Below are positions 1 to 8,855 of a stretch of 64,000 bases of DNA, piece after piece. The position numbers and the translations under genes were made by a program. Each line of letters begins with the position of its first letter. The stretch's first letter is position 1. Under the pieces are notes generated by a model. That model was not told the DNA's origin. It ran no database searches and saw only the letters and a list, made by a program, of their open reading frames with translations. Where the stretch lies: the NCBI RefSeq assembly GCF_003797765.1, contig NZ_RKMB01000002.1:248001-312000 (forward strand). The letters run 5' to 3'. The DNA is from Ramlibacter sp. WS9 (GTDB taxonomy: Bacteria > Pseudomonadota > Gammaproteobacteria > Burkholderiales > Burkholderiaceae_C).

Positions 1-881
1 TGCGTGTCGGCGTCCATGTTGGCCATGAAGTCGGCCGCGATGCCCACGCGCACGGCTTTCAGGTCCGCGGGCTGCGTAGCGGCGGCGCCGGTGATGACGC
101 GGTCCATCAGCTCCACGTCGGCCATCGCCACCGCCATCGGCCCCGCCGTGTCGCGGGTGTGCGAGATCGGGGCGATGCCGGCCTGCGAATAGCGGCCCAC
201 CGTCGGGCGCAGCGACGAGCAGCCGTTGAGCGCGCAAGGCAGCCGCACCGAGGCGCCGGTGTCCGTGCCCAGCCCCGCCGGCGCCATGCGCGAGCCCAGC
301 GCGGCGGCCGTTCCGGCGGACGAGCCGCCGGACATCTTCGTCGCGTCGTAGGCGTTGCGCACGCCGACATTGCTGCTGGTGTTGTAGGCCGGGTTGTAGC
401 CTGAGATGCCGAAGGCCAGCTCGTGCATGTTGGTCTTGCCGAGCACCACCGCGCCGGCGTCGCGCAGCTTCTTGAGCACCGGCGCATCGGCGGCGGGCAC
501 GAAGTTCTTCAGCGCCGGCGTGCCGGCGGTGGCGGGCAGGCCCGCCACCTGGATGTTGTCTTTGACCACGATGGGCACGCCTTCGAGCGGCAGGCAAGGC
601 GCGCCGGTCGCGCGGCGGGTGTCTGCATCGCGCGCTGCCTTCAGCGCACCGGCTTCGTCCAGCGTGACGAAGGCATTGAGGTCGGGCCGCGCCTTGGCAC
701 GCGCCAGGTAGGCCTTGACCACGGACTCGCTGGTCATCGCGCCGCTGCAGATGTGGCCCGCGGCCTCGCTCGCGCTGAGCGTGTAGATGTCCGGCTCGAT
801 GCGGACGGCAGCGCCGCCGCAGGCAGCGAGCGCGAGGGCCAGCGCCAGCGGCGCGGCCAGTCGGCGAGGCAATGAAATCAT
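1..881 (-). CDS. amidase-family lipoprotein (C-terminus outside window)
   Basis: Member of the amidase signature family (Ser-cisSer-Lys amidohydrolases), which cleave carboxylic amides. The chosen ATG at 881 opens a lipoprotein signal peptide ending ALALAAC, so the protein is probably anchored in the outer membrane or periplasmic face. The catalytic Lys lies in VPIVVKDN, the glycine/serine-rich signature is MSGGSSAGTAAALG and the nucleophile segment is GLGTDTGASVRLP. The gene runs off the left edge; 293 codons are visible of a family usually 480-550 residues. It diverges from the LuxR-type regulator gene at 1060, which may control it. The substrate cannot be told. A lipoprotein amidase is distinct from the cytoplasmic gatA in this window, although both share the signature. 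Confidence 0.88.
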   Translation of the reverse strand, partial: MISLPRRLAAPLALALALAACGGAAVRIEPDIYTLSASEAAGHICSGAMTSESVVKAYLARAKARPDLNAFVTLDEAGALKAARDADTRRATGAPCLPLEGVPIVVKDNIQVAGLPATAGTPALKNFVPAADAPVLKKLRDAGAVVLGKTNMHELAFGISGYNPAYNTSSNVGVRNAYDATKMSGGSSAGTAAALGSRMAPAGLGTDTGASVRLPCALNGCSSLRPTVGRYSQAGIAPISHTRDTAGPMAVAMADVELMDRVITGAAATQPADLKAVRVGIAADFMANMDADT

Positions 882-960
882 GGTGCTGCTCCTCATGCGT
901 AGTGGTGGCTGCATGATCGGCAACGGGTGCGGGCCTGTCTGTCCTTGGATCGGATGACGG

Positions 961-984
961 CGTGTCATCGATTTCGATGACACG
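961..984. promoter_or_regulatory. 24-bp perfect palindrome between amidase and LuxR genes
   Basis: Two 11-bp arms, CGTGTCATCGA and TCGATGACACG, are separated by TT and are perfectly complementary. The site lies about 80 bp from each divergent start codon, where an operator for a dimeric HTH regulator is expected. The adjacent LuxR-type regulator is the obvious candidate to bind it; that is inference. Confidence 0.6.
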
Positions 985-1059
985 AAACGTGTGCAAAACC
1001 GTTGACCGGCGCGGCGGGCCGCAATATAACGTTCTCACCACTCTCGAACGAGCCACGCC

Positions 1060-1797
1060 ATGTTCCTGTCCGGACCCGAGCAACGCGCCCTGGCGTCCTG
1101 CTTCGCCTTGCTGGCGCAGGACTTGAACGAGCGCGAGATCCGCGAGCGCATCGGCCGCGCCACGCTCGACCTGTTCCGCGCGGACTACTTCGCATCCTTT
1201 GTCTGGAGCCCCGAAAAAGGTCGCTTCGCCGACGGCGTCTCCATGAACATGGACCTGTCCAACCTGCAGAAGTACGACGCCTGGTACCAGTACCGCGACC
1301 CGATCACCTTCGCCCTGCAATCGAAGCGCCACGCCACCGCGGTGAGCGAGGTGATGCCGCGCAGCGAGCTGCTCAAGACCGAGTTCTTCAACGACTTCCT
1401 GGCGCATGACGGCCTGCATTGGGGCATCAACCTGCACGCCTTCGACGGCCCCATGGCACTGGGCGACCTGCGCATCTGGCGCAGCCGCGCGCGGCGCGAA
1501 TTCGACGGCCACGACAAGCTGCTGCTGGACCTGATCGAGCCGGCCTTCGTCGCGGCATTGCGCCGCGCCCATGACGCGCACAAGCCGCCGCCCTCGCCGC
1601 AGGCGGCGCTGGCGGGCTTGAGCCGGCGCGAGCTGGAAGTGGCGCGCTGCGTTTGCCGCGGCCTCACCGACAAGGAAATCGCGCGCGAACTCGGCATCGC
1701 ATTGCCCAGCGTGCGCACCTACTTGCAGCGGCTGTTCGACAAGCTGGGCGTGCACCGGCGCGCGGGGCTGGCGCAGCTGGCGGACAGACTGCACTAG
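1060..1797 (+). CDS. LuxR-family transcriptional regulator
   Basis: DNA-binding regulator of 245 residues. The C-terminal 65 residues form a clear LuxR/FixJ-type helix-turn-helix: LSRRELEVARCVCRGLTDKE followed by an IARELGIALPSVRTYLQRLF recognition region. The N-terminal 165 residues look like the alpha/beta sensor domain of LuxR proteins (aromatic-rich with WYQYRDPITFA), but the ligand is unknown and no luxI-type synthase gene is in view. The start at 1060 follows the divergent intergenic region that carries a perfect palindrome at 961-984. It is probably a regulator of the amidase gene and/or itself. The family call is secure; the signal is not. Confidence 0.88.
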   Translation: MFLSGPEQRALASCFALLAQDLNEREIRERIGRATLDLFRADYFASFVWSPEKGRFADGVSMNMDLSNLQKYDAWYQYRDPITFALQSKRHATAVSEVMPRSELLKTEFFNDFLAHDGLHWGINLHAFDGPMALGDLRIWRSRARREFDGHDKLLLDLIEPAFVAALRRAHDAHKPPPSPQAALAGLSRRELEVARCVCRGLTDKEIARELGIALPSVRTYLQRLFDKLGVHRRAGLAQLADRLH

Positions 1798-1839
1798 GGC
1801 CTTCGGCTCGCCGCAGCGGACAAGCGGCACAATGCCGCC

Positions 1840-2580
1840 ATGACCTCGCAAGACATCGAAGACATCGAACGCGCGACCGTCGTGGCGGTTTCGCCGCAGG
1901 CGCAGGAAGAGATCGCCGGGTGGTTGCTGCCGTTCGATACCGGTGCCGTGTGGCGCGCGAAGAGCGCGGTGCCGCTGTCGCACGGCGAGCCGCAGCCGGG
2001 CATGATCGACGTGATCGAGTCGCGCTACGCCGCGCGCGGCATGCCGGCGGTTCTGCGGCTGCCGGATATCGCGGCATTTGCATCGTTTCGGGCCGCGCTG
2101 ACGGAGCGCGGCTACGCGCCCGCGAAACCGACGCACGTCCAGGCAGCGATGGCGCCAGACGTGCGCGCCGTCTCGGCAGCCCCTTTGGCGCAGACCGCAC
2201 CCAGCCCCGACGAAGCCTGGGCCTCCGTCTTCGTCGGCGAAGGGTTCGATCCCGTCGAAGGCGCGAGCCGCGTCGCCACATTGAGCCGCGCGCCGGGCGC
2301 CCTGTTCGCATCGATACGTGAGGGCGAAGCCACGGTCGCGGCCGGCATGGCCGGCTTCAGCCACGGGTGGGCCAGCGTGCACGGCATGCGCACCGCCCAG
2401 CACTGCCGCGGGCGCGGGCTTGCGGCGCGGGTGCTCGCCACTTTGGCCGACGCAGCGCTGGCGCGGGGCCTCGATCGCATGGTGCTGCAAGTCGAGGTGG
2501 GAAACGCCACTGCCCTGGCGTTGTACCAGCGCGCCGGTTTCAGCACCGCATGGTCCTACAGCTACTGGAAAAAAAGATGA
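1840..2580 (+). CDS. GNAT-family N-acetyltransferase
   Basis: Acetyl-CoA dependent N-acyltransferase of 246 residues. The C-terminal half (about 145-246) is a GNAT domain with the motif A-like stretch RTAQHCRGRGLAARVLATLA and the strand VLQVEVGNATALALYQRAGF typical of motif B. The N-terminal half is variable and may be a degenerate second GNAT fold, as in two-domain acetyltransferases. The stop overlaps the start of the next acetyltransferase gene (ATGA), so the two are probably translated together. The substrate is unknown. Confidence 0.85.
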   Translation: MTSQDIEDIERATVVAVSPQAQEEIAGWLLPFDTGAVWRAKSAVPLSHGEPQPGMIDVIESRYAARGMPAVLRLPDIAAFASFRAALTERGYAPAKPTHVQAAMAPDVRAVSAAPLAQTAPSPDEAWASVFVGEGFDPVEGASRVATLSRAPGALFASIREGEATVAAGMAGFSHGWASVHGMRTAQHCRGRGLAARVLATLADAALARGLDRMVLQVEVGNATALALYQRAGFSTAWSYSYWKKR

Positions 2581-3065
2581 CACAGCCCGTTTCGATCCGC
2601 AAAGCCGAACTGCCCGACGCGGAAACCATCGCCGCGTTCAACACGGCGATGGCCCTGGAGACCGAAGACCGGCGGCTCCTGCCCGAGCGCGTGGGCGCGG
2701 GCGTGCGGCGTCTTTTGAGCGACCCGTCGCTGGGCTTCTATGTGGTTGCCGAAAAGGCCGGCCAGGTGGTGGGCTGCCTGATGATCACCCACGAATGGAG
2801 CGATTGGCGAAACGGGCTGTTCTGGTGGATCCAGAGCGTGTACGTCGAGCCTGGCTCGCGACGCGGCGGCGTCTACCGAAGCCTCTATGAGTTCATCCGC
2901 ACCAAGGCGCAGGACGACGCGGGCATCTGCGGCTTCCGGCTCACGGTGGAGAAAGACAACGTCGACGCCCAGCAGACCTACCGTTCGCTCGGCATGGAAG
3001 CCACCGACTATCGGGTCTTCGAAGAGCTGAAACAAGGCGTGGAGTACTTCGGGCCCACGCCCTGA
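2577..3065 (+). CDS. GNAT-family N-acetyltransferase
   Basis: Single-domain GNAT of 162 residues beginning MTQPVSIRKAELPDAETI. The acetyl-CoA binding region reads IQSVYVEPGSRRGGVYRSLY, followed by LTVEKDNVDAQQTYRSLGM, both usual for the family. The ATG at 2577 overlaps the stop of the preceding acetyltransferase by four bases, which decides the start and suggests coupled translation. A longer upstream open frame has no family similarity before this Met. Probably modifies a small molecule or a peptide; target unknown. Confidence 0.87.
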   Translation: MTQPVSIRKAELPDAETIAAFNTAMALETEDRRLLPERVGAGVRRLLSDPSLGFYVVAEKAGQVVGCLMITHEWSDWRNGLFWWIQSVYVEPGSRRGGVYRSLYEFIRTKAQDDAGICGFRLTVEKDNVDAQQTYRSLGMEATDYRVFEELKQGVEYFGPTP

Positions 3066-3109
3066 AGCAACCTGAAGCGCCCTGAGAGTCCGCGCGGCAG
3101 AAGGTTTTG

Positions 3110-3886
3110 TCATGCAGGCGGATGGGTTCGCCTTCTGCCTTGCGCGCGATGCTGGAAGTAGGTGCGCGTCCCGACCACGCACAAGGTCAGCCACGCCACG
3201 GCCTCGGCGAAGCCTGCGATGATGTCGCTGAGGAAGTGCGCGCCCAGGTACATCCTGCTCACGGCAACCAGCGCGATGGCGGCCATTGCGACCATCGCGA
3301 TCGCCATGCGTGTGCCCCGGGCCGCGGCGCCCGTGATGAGCATGGTGGCCATCACGCCATAGAACAGCGTCGCGCCCGCCACATGTCCGCTGGGGAAACT
3401 GTAGGTGGCCAGGATGACGATGGGATCGTCGAAGCTCGGCCGCGCACGCTGGAAAGCAAGTTTCATCAGGGTGTTGACCAGCATGCCGCCCGGCACGCAA
3501 AGCACTACGATCAATAGCCATTGCCACTGGCGCTTGCAGAACAGCACCAGGCCCAGGACGAAGGCGGCCGCGCCCAGGTGAATCGGATCATGGAGCCGCG
3601 AAACCAGCAGCATGAACCGCGTGAGCGAGGGAATGGCATGGGCATGAAGCCATTGGGCGATGTGCACATCCACCAGCGTCAGCGCATCGCCGGTCACGAC
3701 ATCCTCGGCGACCCCGCCGAACAGCCACCCGGCGCCGACCAGAACGGCGGCGCCCACGGTCAGCTGCAGTCCCAGGTAGCCCTGGGGGGAAAGCCGCGCC
3801 TGGACAAAAGCCAGCTGCCTCGCGAACCGCCGGCGAAAGGCCAGAACGCGCGGCCGCACCAGCCATCGGGCCAATTTCTGGTTCAT
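3110..3886 (-). CDS. PAP2-superfamily phosphatase, membrane bound
   Basis: Integral membrane phosphatase of the PAP2/undecaprenyl-pyrophosphatase-like superfamily, 258 residues from the ATG at 3886. It has several hydrophobic segments and all three signature blocks: KLAFQRARP (KX6RP type), FPSGHVAG (PSGH), and SRMYLGAHFLSDI (SRX5HX3D). It could recycle undecaprenyl pyrophosphate or dephosphorylate phosphatidic acid or phosphatidylglycerophosphate; sequence alone does not separate these. The open frame continues upstream of 3886, but the extra residues are Arg/Gly-rich and unlike the family, so the MNQKLARW start was preferred. Confidence 0.88.
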   Translation of the reverse strand: MNQKLARWLVRPRVLAFRRRFARQLAFVQARLSPQGYLGLQLTVGAAVLVGAGWLFGGVAEDVVTGDALTLVDVHIAQWLHAHAIPSLTRFMLLVSRLHDPIHLGAAAFVLGLVLFCKRQWQWLLIVVLCVPGGMLVNTLMKLAFQRARPSFDDPIVILATYSFPSGHVAGATLFYGVMATMLITGAAARGTRMAIAMVAMAAIALVAVSRMYLGAHFLSDIIAGFAEAVAWLTLCVVGTRTYFQHRAQGRRRTHPPA

Positions 3887-4085
3887 GTCGAGCGGGACTG
3901 CCTTTCCGGGGACGGCACCCAGTTTACGGCCCCGGCGTTTTCCCGTGGGGTGGTGGCTTCGCCCGGCGCCACCACCCCGGTTTTCCCCGGTTCGTCGCAC
4001 CGGGCTGCAGTTCGTCGCATGGGACTGGTGGAAGAGGCGTCATTCCCGATAATCGAGGGCTTATAAAAAAGTACCGGAGGCCCCC

Positions 4086-5237
4086 GTGCGGTTGTTCCAC
4101 TTTGTTCTGGCTCTGACGACGGCGCTTGGCCTGGCCGGCTGCAACCGCGGCGGCCCCAACGCGGATGCCAAGGCGGCATCGGCCGCAAGCGCCGCGCCCG
4201 CGCTGCTGGTGGCGCCAGAAGACGTCATCACCCTGCGCCCGGCCGCCGTCTCCGCCGGGCCGCTCATCACCGGCACCATCCAGCCCGACCGCCGCGCCGA
4301 CCTGCGCGCCGAGGTGTCCGCCATCGTGCTGGCCGTGCTCAAGGAAAACGGGCAAGCCGTCAAGCGCGGCGACCTGCTGGTGCGGCTGGACGACACGTCC
4401 ATCCGCGACAGCCTGGTTTCGGCGCAGGAGACCGAGCGCGTCGCCGGCCAGGCGCATGACCAGGCCGAGCGCCAGCTGCAGCGGCTCACCACGTTGCGCG
4501 CCTCCGGCATGGCGTCGGCGCAGCAGATGGAAGACGCGGAGATCCGCCGCAACAACACGCAAAGCGACATGTCCGCGGCCAAGGCGCGCGTGGTGCAGGC
4601 GCGCCAGCAATTGGCGCGCACCGAAGCGCGCGCGCCTTTCGACGGCATCGTGAGCGACCGCAAGGTCTCGGCCGGCGACACCGCGCAGATCGGCAAGGAA
4701 CTGCTGAAGGTGATCGACCCGCGCAGCCTGCGCTTCGAGGGCCTGGTGTCGTCCGACGCGATCCAGTCGGTGCGCGCCGGGCAGGCGGTGAGCTTTCGCG
4801 TCAATGGCTACGGTGCGCAGGATTTCACCGGCCGCATCCGGCTGGTGAGCCCGACGGCCAACCCGACGACGCGCCAGGTCGAGGTGCTGGTCGACATCGC
4901 GGGTGAGGCGCCCGCTCGGCTGGCCGGCTTGTATGCCGAAGGCCGCGTGGAAGCATCGAGCACCACGGCGCTCGTCATCCCCGCGTCGGCTCTGGTACGC
5001 GAAGGCGACAAGGCCTGGGCTTGGCGCATCGCCGGCAACGCGATCCAGAAAGTGGCGCTCACGGTGGGCGAGCGCGACCCGCGCCGCGGCGACTACGTGG
5101 TGCTGACCGGGCTGGCTGACGGCGACCGCCTGCTGCGCCACCCCAACGGCACGCTCAAGGACGGGCAGGCCGTGCAGCCGACCGCCTCCGCCGTGGCGGC
5201 CTCCACCGCCAGCGCCGCCTCCGCGGCCGTGCGCTGA
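4086..5237 (+). CDS. RND efflux periplasmic adaptor (membrane fusion protein), lipoprotein
   Basis: Periplasmic adaptor of a tripartite RND pump, 383 residues. A lipobox (LGLAGC) follows a short signal sequence, so it is anchored as a lipoprotein. It has the usual order of half-lipoyl motif (RADLRAEVSAIVLAVLKENG), a coiled-coil hairpin (about 110-180), the second lipoyl half (LARTEARAPFDGIVSDRKVS) and beta-barrel segments. The start codon is GTG at 4086, preceded by GGAGG about six bases upstream. It lies 12 bp before the RND transporter gene, forming an operon. The Ala/Ser-rich C-terminal tail is low complexity. No outer-membrane TolC-type gene is adjacent, so the channel must be encoded elsewhere. 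Confidence 0.93.
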   Translation: MRLFHFVLALTTALGLAGCNRGGPNADAKAASAASAAPALLVAPEDVITLRPAAVSAGPLITGTIQPDRRADLRAEVSAIVLAVLKENGQAVKRGDLLVRLDDTSIRDSLVSAQETERVAGQAHDQAERQLQRLTTLRASGMASAQQMEDAEIRRNNTQSDMSAAKARVVQARQQLARTEARAPFDGIVSDRKVSAGDTAQIGKELLKVIDPRSLRFEGLVSSDAIQSVRAGQAVSFRVNGYGAQDFTGRIRLVSPTANPTTRQVEVLVDIAGEAPARLAGLYAEGRVEASSTTALVIPASALVREGDKAWAWRIAGNAIQKVALTVGERDPRRGDYVVLTGLADGDRLLRHPNGTLKDGQAVQPTASAVAASTASAASAAVR

Positions 5238-5249
5238 AAGGAGCGCACC

Positions 5250-8200
5250 ATGTTCCTTTCCGACTTTTCGATCAAGCGTCCGGTGGCGACCGTGGTGGTC
5301 ATCCTCGGGCTGATGTGCCTGGGCCTGCTCGCGCTGAACAAGCTGCGGGTGAACGAGATTCCCGACGTCGAGCAGCCGGTGCTTTCGGTGGACATCAACT
5401 ACCCCGGCGCGGCGCCCGAGACGGTGGAGCGCGAGATCATCAACCGCATCGAGAAGTCGCTGCAGAGCATCACCGGCGTGTCGGAGATCCGTTCCACGGC
5501 CAAGGACAGCAACGCCTCGATCATCATCATCTTCAAGTTCAACAAGAACATGATCGAGGCGTCGGACGAGGTGCGCAATTCGATCGCCACCGTCCGCTAC
5601 AAGCTGCCGACGGAGATGCGCGAGCCTGTGATCCGCCGGCGCGACCCGGGCGCCTTCCCGATCATGGACCTGGCGCTGTCGTCCACCGCGCAGACGCACG
5701 CCGCGATCTCCCGGCTGGCCGAAGACCAGCTGTCCGACAAGTTCCGGGGCTTGGACGGCGTGTCCATCGTTACCGTCACCGGGTCGCTGAAGCGCCAGCT
5801 CTCGGTGTTGCTCAAGGCCGACCGGCTGCGCGAATACAACGTCTCGGTGGCCGAGGTGGTGGCCGCGCTGCAGAGCCAGAACACCACGGCGCCCGTCGGC
5901 CGCATCATCGGCCCGCTGAAGGACCAGAGCATCCGCCTGGTGGGCCGCATCGAGTCCCCAGCCGAGTTTGCGCAGATCATCGTCAAGCGGCGCGGCGACG
6001 AGATCGTGCGCCTGGGCCAGGTCGCGAACACCGTCGACGGTTTCGCCGAGCTGGACAGCTTCAGCGTGCGCAGCGCCCACCCGAACGTGAGCATCTCCAT
6101 CACCCGCGCGCGCGACGCGAGTACGGTCGCGGTGGCCAAGCGAGTGCGCGACATGGTCACGGAGATCAACAAGACGCTGCCGCAAGGGACCAAGCTGGAA
6201 GTGACGCGCGACGGCGGTGTGGACGCGCAGGACAACCTGAACAACGTGATCCATGCGCTGACCATGGGCGCGGGCCTGACCATTTTCGTGGTCTACATCT
6301 TCCTCAACTCGTGGCGCTCCACGCTGATCACGGCGCTGAGCCTGCCCACGTCGGCCATCACCGCCTTCATCGCGGTGTGGCTGTGCGGCTTCACGCTCAA
6401 CCTCATGACGCTGCTGGGCCTCTCGCTGGCGATCGGGGTGCTGATCGACGACGCGATCGTGGTGCGGGAGAACATCGTGCGCCACATGGAGCGCGGCGCC
6501 GACCGGATGACCGCAGCCAGCCGCGGCACGGCCGAGATCGGCACGGCGGTGGCCGCCACCACCTTCTCGATCATCGCGATCTTCATCCCCGTGGCCTTCA
6601 TGCCGGGCGTGGCGGGCGAGTGGTTCCGCCCGTTCGCGCTGACGGTGGCGTGCTCGGTGATGGTGAGCCTGTTCATCTCGTTCACGCTCGACCCGATGCT
6701 GTCGGCCTACTGGGGCGACCCGGTCGGCAGCCACGAGCGCGAATACAAGGGGATCAGCCTCTACCTCAAGCGCTTCAACGAATGGTTCGACCACCAGGCC
6801 GACCGCTACGGCAACCTGATCGCCTGGGCATTGCACCACCGGCGCTGGATGACCGTTGCTGCCGTGGGCAGCTTCGCCGGCGCCATCGGCCTGCATGCGG
6901 CTTTCGGCGGATCGAGCTTCTTGCCGGTGCAGGACGCGGGCGTGATCGCGGTGGAGATCCGCACGCCCTCCTCGGCCAGCCTGGAGTACACACGGCTGAA
7001 GATCGAGAAGGCGGCCGAACTCGCGCGCACGCTGCCGGAGACGCGAGCCACCAACAGCGTGGTCAATATGGGCGGCGGGCGCGTGTATGTCGACATCGGC
7101 AAACTCTCCGAGCGCAAGCGCAAGGCGCAGGAAATCGCGGTCGATTTGCGCAAGCTGATGGCGCAGCTCGTCGGCGCCGAATACACGGTGCAGGACGACC
7201 TGAACAACGGCACGCGCAAGCCGGTGCAGATCCAGTTCTACGGCACCGATTCGCGCACGCTGCTGGGTATCACCAATGCCTACATGGAGCGCCTGCGCAC
7301 GGTGCCGGGCGCGGTGGACGTGGGGTTGTCGGAGGCGAGCCCCAAGGAAGAACTGAAGATCGAGTTGAACCGAGGGCTGGCGAATTCGCTCGGCATCTCG
7401 GTGAACGATGCGGCGCAAGCATTGCGCGTGGCCTTCGCGGGTGTCGAGATCGGCGACTGGGTGGACCCGACCGGCGAGTCGCGCGACGTCGCCGTGCGCC
7501 TCGATCCGAAAGACCGCGTGGAAGCCGAGAACATCGAGCGCCTGCCGATCGCCGTGGCCAACAGCAACATGGTGGTGCCGCTGAACCAGATCGCGACCAT
7601 CACCATGGGCGAAGGGCCGGCGCAGATCCAGCACCTGAACGGGCGCCGCATGATGGCCGTGTCGGCCAACGCGCAAGGCCGCGCCTCGGGCGAGGTAACG
7701 CAGGACGCGATCAAGCTGGCCAAGACAATGGAGTTTCCGCCGGGTTACGGCGTGGAGCTGGGCGGCGCGGGCAAGGACCAGAAGGAAGTGTTCGGCGCGA
7801 TGCAGACCGCGCTGGTGATGGGCGTGGGGTTGATGTACCTGATCCTGGTGATGCAGTTCGGCTCTTTCACCGCGCCGCTGCCCGTCATGCTGTCGCTGCC
7901 GCTTTCGTTGATCGGCGTGGTACTGGCCTTGCTGGCGACGCACGCCACGCTCAACCTCATGAGCTTCATCGGCATCATCATGCTGATGGGCCTGGTGGCC
8001 AAGAACGCCATCTTGCTGCTGGACGCGGCGCGCAAGCGCGAGGCCGACGGGATGGACCGGGAGGACGCGTTGATGGCCGCCGGCCGCTCGCGCCTGCGGC
8101 CCATCCTGATGACCACCTTCGCGCTGATCGCGGGCATGCTGCCCGTGGCCATCGGTATCGGCGAAGGCGCGGACTTCTACCGGCCCCTGGCGATCGCCAT

Positions 8201-8447
8201 CATCGGCGGCACGATCACCGCCACCGTGCTCACGCTGCTGGTGGTGCCCGCGTTCTACGACAGCATCGAACTCGCGCGCGACGGCATGTTGGCCAAGTTC
8301 CAGCGGCGGCAGGCGCTGGGCAACCCGGTGGTCGCGTTCGCGTTGACGGCGGGCGAAGCGCTGGCCACGCTGCTGATGCTGCGCTGGGTGTACCGGACGG
8401 TGCGGGGCTTTCGGGCCAGGGCACCGGTCACCAGCCCCGCGCGTTGA
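5250..8447 (+). CDS. RND efflux transporter, AcrB/HAE-1-like permease
   Basis: Inner-membrane proton-driven efflux pump of 1065 residues, close to the family norm (about 1030-1060). It begins MFLSDFSIKRPVATVVVILG as in the MexF/AcrB superfamily, has two large periplasmic loops, and keeps the TM4 acidic pair (SLAIGVLIDDAIVVRENIVR) needed for proton relay as well as the second-half equivalent (MLMGLVAKNAILLLDAARK). It forms an operon with the adaptor gene 12 bp upstream (SD-like AAAGGAG). Substrates are unknown; drugs, solvents or heavy organic compounds are possible. No local regulator is visible. Confidence 0.95.
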   Translation: MFLSDFSIKRPVATVVVILGLMCLGLLALNKLRVNEIPDVEQPVLSVDINYPGAAPETVEREIINRIEKSLQSITGVSEIRSTAKDSNASIIIIFKFNKNMIEASDEVRNSIATVRYKLPTEMREPVIRRRDPGAFPIMDLALSSTAQTHAAISRLAEDQLSDKFRGLDGVSIVTVTGSLKRQLSVLLKADRLREYNVSVAEVVAALQSQNTTAPVGRIIGPLKDQSIRLVGRIESPAEFAQIIVKRRGDEIVRLGQVANTVDGFAELDSFSVRSAHPNVSISITRARDASTVAVAKRVRDMVTEINKTLPQGTKLEVTRDGGVDAQDNLNNVIHALTMGAGLTIFVVYIFLNSWRSTLITALSLPTSAITAFIAVWLCGFTLNLMTLLGLSLAIGVLIDDAIVVRENIVRHMERGADRMTAASRGTAEIGTAVAATTFSIIAIFIPVAFMPGVAGEWFRPFALTVACSVMVSLFISFTLDPMLSAYWGDPVGSHEREYKGISLYLKRFNEWFDHQADRYGNLIAWALHHRRWMTVAAVGSFAGAIGLHAAFGGSSFLPVQDAGVIAVEIRTPSSASLEYTRLKIEKAAELARTLPETRATNSVVNMGGGRVYVDIGKLSERKRKAQEIAVDLRKLMAQLVGAEYTVQDDLNNGTRKPVQIQFYGTDSRTLLGITNAYMERLRTVPGAVDVGLSEASPKEELKIELNRGLANSLGISVNDAAQALRVAFAGVEIGDWVDPTGESRDVAVRLDPKDRVEAENIERLPIAVANSNMVVPLNQIATITMGEGPAQIQHLNGRRMMAVSANAQGRASGEVTQDAIKLAKTMEFPPGYGVELGGAGKDQKEVFGAMQTALVMGVGLMYLILVMQFGSFTAPLPVMLSLPLSLIGVVLALLATHATLNLMSFIGIIMLMGLVAKNAILLLDAARKREADGMDREDALMAAGRSRLRPILMTTFALIAGMLPVAIGIGEGADFYRPLAIAIIGGTITATVLTLLVVPAFYDSIELARDGMLAKFQRRQALGNPVVAFALTAGEALATLLMLRWVYRTVRGFRARAPVTSPAR

Positions 8448-8508
8448 TGAACTCCTGGACCTTGCCCGCGATTGCGACCGACCCGTCGTGGTGCTCTGGG
8501 ACCGCGCG

Positions 8509-8763
8509 GCAACGCCGTGCACGGCCGGGCCGCGGCGCGATGGCTACGGCGTCCGGCATCGCTTGCTTTCGCAAGCTCCTGCCGGAGTCCCCGCGCTGAA
8601 CGGTCTTGCGGCCCGCGCGGCACAACTCACCGCGCTTTGCGCGGTTCAAACAAGTGCCGCAAGCATGACACGGTCGCGTCGCAAGCGACGCTGGGCCGCA
8701 AGACCGTCCACCGCGGGCGCCTGTGCTTTATTCGCGCCGCGGCCCGGCCATGCACGGCGTTGC
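8509..8763 (+). repeat. folded non-coding repeat, unit 1
   Basis: 255-bp element immediately downstream of the RND gene. Its ends are 32-nt inverted arms (8509-8540 and 8732-8763) that pair at 31 of 32 positions. Inside lie a hairpin with arms TCCGGCA (8552-8558) and TGCCGGA (8580-8586), a perfect 15-bp stem (8600-8614 with 8693-8707), and inside that two further hairpins, ACCGCGC-TTT-GCGCGGT (8629-8645) and GCGTCGC-AA-GCGACGC (8676-8691). A diverged copy lies in inverted orientation at 8856-9113. No convincing coding frame is present. It may be a MITE-like mobile repeat or a structured RNA. Confidence 0.8.
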
Positions 8764-8774
8764 AGTGACAGGGT

Positions 8775-8845
8775 GGCGTGCCAGCGGTGGCGCGCCGATG
8801 TGTTGGTGGACCCGTGAAGCGTTGGCACGCCACCGGTGGCGCGCC
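8775..8845. repeat. two near-palindromic 22-mers between the folded units
   Basis: Positions 8775-8796 and 8824-8845 carry related 22-nt near-palindromes sharing the core GGTGGCGCGCC at their right half. They lie in the 92-bp spacer between folded units 1 and 2. They are either part of the composite element or target-site remnants. No gene was seen here. Confidence 0.5.
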
Positions 8846-8855
8846 TCGATGGTTT

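Noticed and set aside
3924..8522. Very long open frame on the minus strand opposite the RND pump genes (over 1500 codons)
   Set aside because: It is rich in His, Arg and Gly with no domain pattern and lies opposite two well-conserved genes; long antisense frames are normal at this GC content.
5315..8599. Open frame of almost 1100 codons in another plus-strand frame of the RND transporter gene
   Set aside because: Arg/Gly-rich low-complexity translation; the real frame carries all AcrB-type motifs.
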